From NCBI RefSeq assembly GCF_003236295.1, contig NZ_POTW01000019.1, positions 1 through 64,000 on the forward strand: a stretch of DNA of 64,000 bases, in the 5' to 3' direction. The notes beneath the pieces are model-generated. The model was not told where the DNA came from, did not search any database, and saw nothing but the letters and a program-made list of their open reading frames with translations. This document shows positions 61,319 through 64,000 of the stretch, in pieces (position 1 is the stretch's first letter; every line of letters begins with the position of its first letter). Position numbers and translations under genes: made by a program. The stretch comes from Jiangella anatolica (GTDB taxonomy: Bacteria; Actinomycetota; Actinomycetes; Jiangellales; Jiangellaceae).

Positions 61319-62483
61319 TCCGTGTGAGCGTGACCGCCACCGGGACGGCGACGACGAGCACGACGATCGCCACGCCGGCCACCAGCGCCGTGAAGCCGCC
61401 GGACGCGACGACCAGCCCGGCGATCGGCGCACCGCCGCCGGCGGCCAGGCCCATCGCGACCTCGCCGAGACCCTCGGCGCGCAGCCGGTCGCGCGGTGGC
61501 ACGTCCGCCGTCAGAAGCGCGCTCCCGGCCAGCACGCCGGCGTTCCACCCCAGGCCGAGCAGGCCCAGCGAGACCAGCAGCACGATCGCGTCGTCCGGCC
61601 CCAGAGCGCCGACGACGCCCGCCGCGGCCAGCAGCGCCGCGGCCAGCAGCGTCGCGACGGCCGGGCCGGTACGGTCCAGCAGCGGCCCCGAGACCAGCGA
61701 CGGCGCGAACATGCACAGCGCGTGCACGCTGACGATGCCGCCCACCCATGCCGGGCCGTGACCGTGCGCGACGAGGTGCACCGGCGCCACCGCCATCACC
61801 CCGACCATCACCAGGTTGGTGACGGCCAGCAGCGCGACCGCCCGCCACGGCACCCTCGCCCCGGTCCCCCTCGATCGTGGAGGCGTCCGGCCGGTCGCCG
61901 AGCTCGGCAGCAGGGCGCCGGCGGCGGCGAGGAAGGCGGCGACGGCGATCAGGTACAGGCCGGTCAACGGCGGCAGGCCGAGGGCGGACGCCAGCCGTTC
62001 GCTCCCGGCCAGCAGGTTCGGCCCCGCGACCGCGCCGGCGGCGACCGCGAACAGCACGATCCCCAGCGCCCGTCCGCGGTTCGCCGGCCCGGCGGCCTCG
62101 GCCGCGGCGTAGCGGGCCAGGAACACCGGCGCGTTGCCGACGCCGAACAGCGCGCTGCCCACCAGCAGCAGGCCGAGGCCGGCCCCGGCGGCGGCCGCGA
62201 CGACGACCACCGCGCCGAGAGCACCCAGGACGTAGCCGAGGGCGAGCCCCGCGGGCCGGCCGATACGGGCGCTGGCGCGCGAGACCAGGACGGCGCCAGC
62301 GGCCGAGCCGGCCACGTGCACGCCGACCGGCAGGCCGGCCGTCGCCGGGTCACCGGTCAGGTCGACCGCCAGCAGCGGTCCGGCGATGCCACCGGCGGCC
62401 AGGCCGATGCTGCCGACGGCGGTGGCGGCGGCGAGCAGCGCCACCTTCGGGCGGGTGGGAGCGAGCAGCGTGGTGGTCGTCAT
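61299..62483 (-). CDS. MFS transporter
   Basis: A 394-residue transporter with 12 hydrophobic segments. The TGDPATAGLPVGVHVAGSAA stretch and SRASARIGRPAGLALGY loop between helices 2 and 3 mark the MFS fold; the class resembles small-drug or metabolite exporters (DHA1-like). I use ATG 62483 after GGAGGGC; a GTG at 62507 is in frame. It is divergent from a LysR regulator, the likely controller, and lies 54 bases upstream of ferritin on the same strand. Confidence 0.87.
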   Translation of the reverse strand: MTTTTLLAPTRPKVALLAAATAVGSIGLAAGGIAGPLLAVDLTGDPATAGLPVGVHVAGSAAGAVLVSRASARIGRPAGLALGYVLGALGAVVVVAAAAGAGLGLLLVGSALFGVGNAPVFLARYAAAEAAGPANRGRALGIVLFAVAAGAVAGPNLLAGSERLASALGLPPLTGLYLIAVAAFLAAAGALLPSSATGRTPPRSRGTGARVPWRAVALLAVTNLVMVGVMAVAPVHLVAHGHGPAWVGGIVSVHALCMFAPSLVSGPLLDRTGPAVATLLAAALLAAAGVVGALGPDDAIVLLVSLGLLGLGWNAGVLAGSALLTADVPPRDRLRAEGLGEVAMGLAAGGGAPIAGLVVASGGFTALVAGVAIVVLVVAVPVAVTLTRRFGEPS

Positions 62484-62537
62484 GCCCTCCACGATCGGCG
62501 CGGTCACCTGAAGGCGTCCAACACCTGTTCAGAGGCC

Positions 62538-62569
62538 ATTGACCGCTCTGCGTTGTCAATCGCTAGAGT
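62538..62569 (+). promoter_or_regulatory. LysR box and promoter
   Basis: ATTGAC-N11-GTCAAT (62538-62560) has the T-N11-A form and symmetry of LysR boxes. TTGACC (62539-62544) and TAGAGT (62564-62569) with a 19-bp spacer could be the lysR promoter overlapping it, as usual for autoregulated LysR genes divergent from their target. Confidence 0.7.
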
Positions 62570-62576
62570 GGGTCGC

Positions 62577-63563
62577 GTGGCCGTGTCCGAGGTCGACACC
62601 CGGTTGCTGCGGCACTTCGTGGCCGTGGCCCAGGAGCTCCACTTCGGCCGGGCGGCGGCCCGCCTCTTCGTCGCCCAGCAGGCGCTCAGCCGCGACGTCG
62701 CCAGGCTCGAGCGCGATCTCGGCGTCCGGCTGTTCGACCGCACGACCCGCCGGGTGACGCTGACGCCGCCGGGCGAACGGCTGCTCGTCCGGGCCACGGA
62801 GCTGCTGGACCTGCACGACGCCATGCTCGCCGAGCTGCGCGACACCACGCGCCCGCTGCTGGTCGACGTCATGCACGACCGCTCGACTGCGCTGCGCGTG
62901 CTCGAGGCGGCCCGGCCGCTGGCGCCGGACGTGGAGCTCGAGGCCCGGTTCCACGGCGGCTGCGATGCCGCCGTGCGGGGCCTCGCGGCCCACCGCGTCG
63001 ACGTCGTGTTCGGCCGGCTGACCGGGGTCCGGGTCGCGCCGCCCGCCGGCCTGACCCGCCGGCTGGTCCGGCTGGAGCCGCTGGGCCTGATGGTCCTCGA
63101 CGACGACCCGCTCGCGCGCCACGACACCATCGCGATGGCGCTGCTGCGCGGCCGCACCATCGACACCAGCGGCGGCAATCCCGAGGCGCCGGAGTGGACC
63201 GACCTGGGCGCGGAGCTGGTCGAGCGGCACGGCGGCGTCGTCGCGCCCGACCACCACCCCGGCATGGCCGCTGTCGCCGCCGCGCCACCGGAGGAGACCA
63301 CCCACCACCTGCGCACGACCGGCTGGCCGGTGCTCACCAAGACCGACGCGGCGCCGATCCCCGGCACCGTCGTGCGGCCGCTGACCGAGCCCACCCCGCT
63401 CTACCCGTGGTGGATGGCGCACCGCGACACCCTGCGGCACCCGGGCGTCGACGCGCTGCACCGGGCGCTGGACCGGCTGATCCCGGCCGAGGGCTGGCTC
63501 GACCCGCCGGCCGGCGCGTGGCTACCCGCCGCCGACCGCGCGCTGCTGCACGTCGAGCAGTGA
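62577..63563 (+). CDS. LysR-family regulator
   Basis: A 328-residue regulator. The N-terminal HTH (residues 5-64) reads [20 protein letters not shown], then [21 protein letters not shown] periplasmic-binding-type effector domain follows. GTG 62577 is chosen; GTGs at 62568 and 62583 are also in frame. TAGAGT ends seven bases upstream, so the message may be leaderless. It is divergent from the MFS gene and probably activates it with a ligand. Its 3' end overlaps the convergent hutI by 42 bases. Confidence 0.9.
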   Translation: MAVSEVDTRLLRHFVAVAQELHFGRAAARLFVAQQALSRDVARLERDLGVRLFDRTTRRVTLTPPGERLLVRATELLDLHDAMLAELRDTTRPLLVDVMHDRSTALRVLEAARPLAPDVELEARFHGGCDAAVRGLAAHRVDVVFGRLTGVRVAPPAGLTRRLVRLEPLGLMVLDDDPLARHDTIAMALLRGRTIDTSGGNPEAPEWTDLGAELVERHGGVVAPDHHPGMAAVAAAPPEETTHHLRTTGWPVLTKTDAAPIPGTVVRPLTEPTPLYPWWMAHRDTLRHPGVDALHRALDRLIPAEGWLDPPAGAWLPAADRALLHVEQ

Positions 63564-64000
63564 GGCCGGCCGGCCGTTCAGCCAGGTGTCGGCGACCAGC
63601 GGGACGCCGGGCCGGTAGGCCAGGTGGACGTACGACGGCGCGTCCAGCACGGCGAGGTCGGCGCGCGAGCCCGGCGACAGCTGGCCGACGTCGGTGCGAC
63701 GCAGCGCGGCCGCGCCGCCCGCCGTCGCCGCCCACAGCGCCTCCGCCGGCGTCATCGCCATCTCGCGGACCGCGAGCGCGATGCAGAACGGCATCGACGA
63801 CGTGAAGCAGGAGCCGGGGTTGCAGTCGGTGGCCAGCGCGACGGTGGCGCCGGCGGCCAGCAGCCGGCGGGCGTCCGGGTAGGGCGAGCGGGTGGAGAAC
63901 TCCACGCCGGGCAGCAGCGTCGCGACGGTGCCGGAGCCGGCCAGCGCGTCGACGTCGGCGTCGGTGAGGTGGGTGCAGTGGTCAGCGCTGGCGGCGCCCA
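63522..64000 (-). CDS. hutI: imidazolonepropionase HutI, 3' part
   Basis: The C-terminal 158 codons of an amidohydrolase; the start lies beyond the window. Diagnostic HutI features: [36 protein letters not shown], then [18 protein letters not shown] with the metal-bound Asp, and the closing [20 protein letters not shown]. It opens the imidazolone ring in histidine breakdown, giving N-formimino-glutamate. Other hut genes may lie just outside. The 3' end overlaps the lysR gene by 42 bases. Confidence 0.9.
   Translation of the reverse strand, partial: GAASADHCTHLTDADVDALAGSGTVATLLPGVEFSTRSPYPDARRLLAAGATVALATDCNPGSCFTSSMPFCIALAVREMAMTPAEALWAATAGGAAALRRTDVGQLSPGSRADLAVLDAPSYVHLAYRPGVPLVADTWLNGRPASLLDVQQRAVGGG

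Overview
The window is very GC-rich, with long spurious open frames on both strands, frequent GTG starts and dense ATGA/GTGA gene overlaps. It carries actinobacterial signature families: an XRE/DUF397 pair, DUF4333 and DUF4262 proteins, a MerR-type HspR with HAIR operators, DasR-like GntR regulators with a dre-like operator, and a SigE-type ECF factor. It is most likely chromosomal DNA of a filamentous or soil actinobacterium; a Jiangella-like relative is my guess and is not proven by the sequence. I see no rRNA, tRNA, CRISPR array, insertion sequence or prophage.

Layout. (1) 1-6139: a drug-defence block. A DrrA/DrrB-like ABC exporter is translationally coupled to a UvrA-like protein and has a divergent TetR regulator. 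Next to it are an MFS exporter and soxR, sharing a textbook SoxR promoter. (2) 6240-8180: a MocR-type regulator and a GNAT enzyme. (3) 8177-20593: two carbohydrate ABC importers. One operon runs binding protein, two permeases, a NanA/DapA-type lyase and a GH36 alpha-galactosidase. The other runs binding protein, two permeases and a ROK regulator, with a divergent medium-chain dehydrogenase. A decayed SDR gene and a long hairpin lie between them. (4) 20590-28486: an amino-sugar PTS locus. Enzyme I, EIIC and one GntR regulator lie on the minus strand. A second, DasR-like GntR, a sugar-isomerase-domain deaminase, EIIB, EIIA and a HAD phosphatase lie on the plus strand. A dre-like operator sits between the two halves. 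(5) 28997-29575: a repeat-rich non-coding stretch, with a 174-bp tandem duplication and a 15-bp minisatellite. (6) 29576-43512: mixed metabolism and transport, including two ABC-2 exporter pairs, a CoA-disulfide-reductase-like flavoprotein, TrmH, paired paralogous lipoproteins divergent from an ECF sigma/anti-sigma pair, pyrE and a serine hydrolase. (7) 43478-45064: an XRE/DUF397 module with two small opposite-strand genes. (8) 45916-55248: the heat-shock regulon, clpB and dnaK-grpE-dnaJ-hspR, with HspR operators at both promoters, interrupted by a TetR/membrane protein pair and lipoproteins. (9) 55251-64000: an acyltransferase-like membrane protein, a secreted SGNH hydrolase, a large secreted M14 metallopeptidase, ferritin, an MFS/LysR pair, and the 3' part of hutI, cut by the window end.

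How the genes work together. The first 6 kb looks like a response to redox-active or DNA-intercalating drugs: export, a UvrA-like protein and SoxR sensing. The PTS block can import and phosphorylate an amino sugar, probably GlcNAc, deaminate it and regulate itself through GntR repressors. HspR closes a negative feedback loop on DnaK-GrpE-DnaJ and probably ClpB. Several genes have a -10 hexamer only 6-8 bases before the start codon, so leaderless mRNAs are probably common here.
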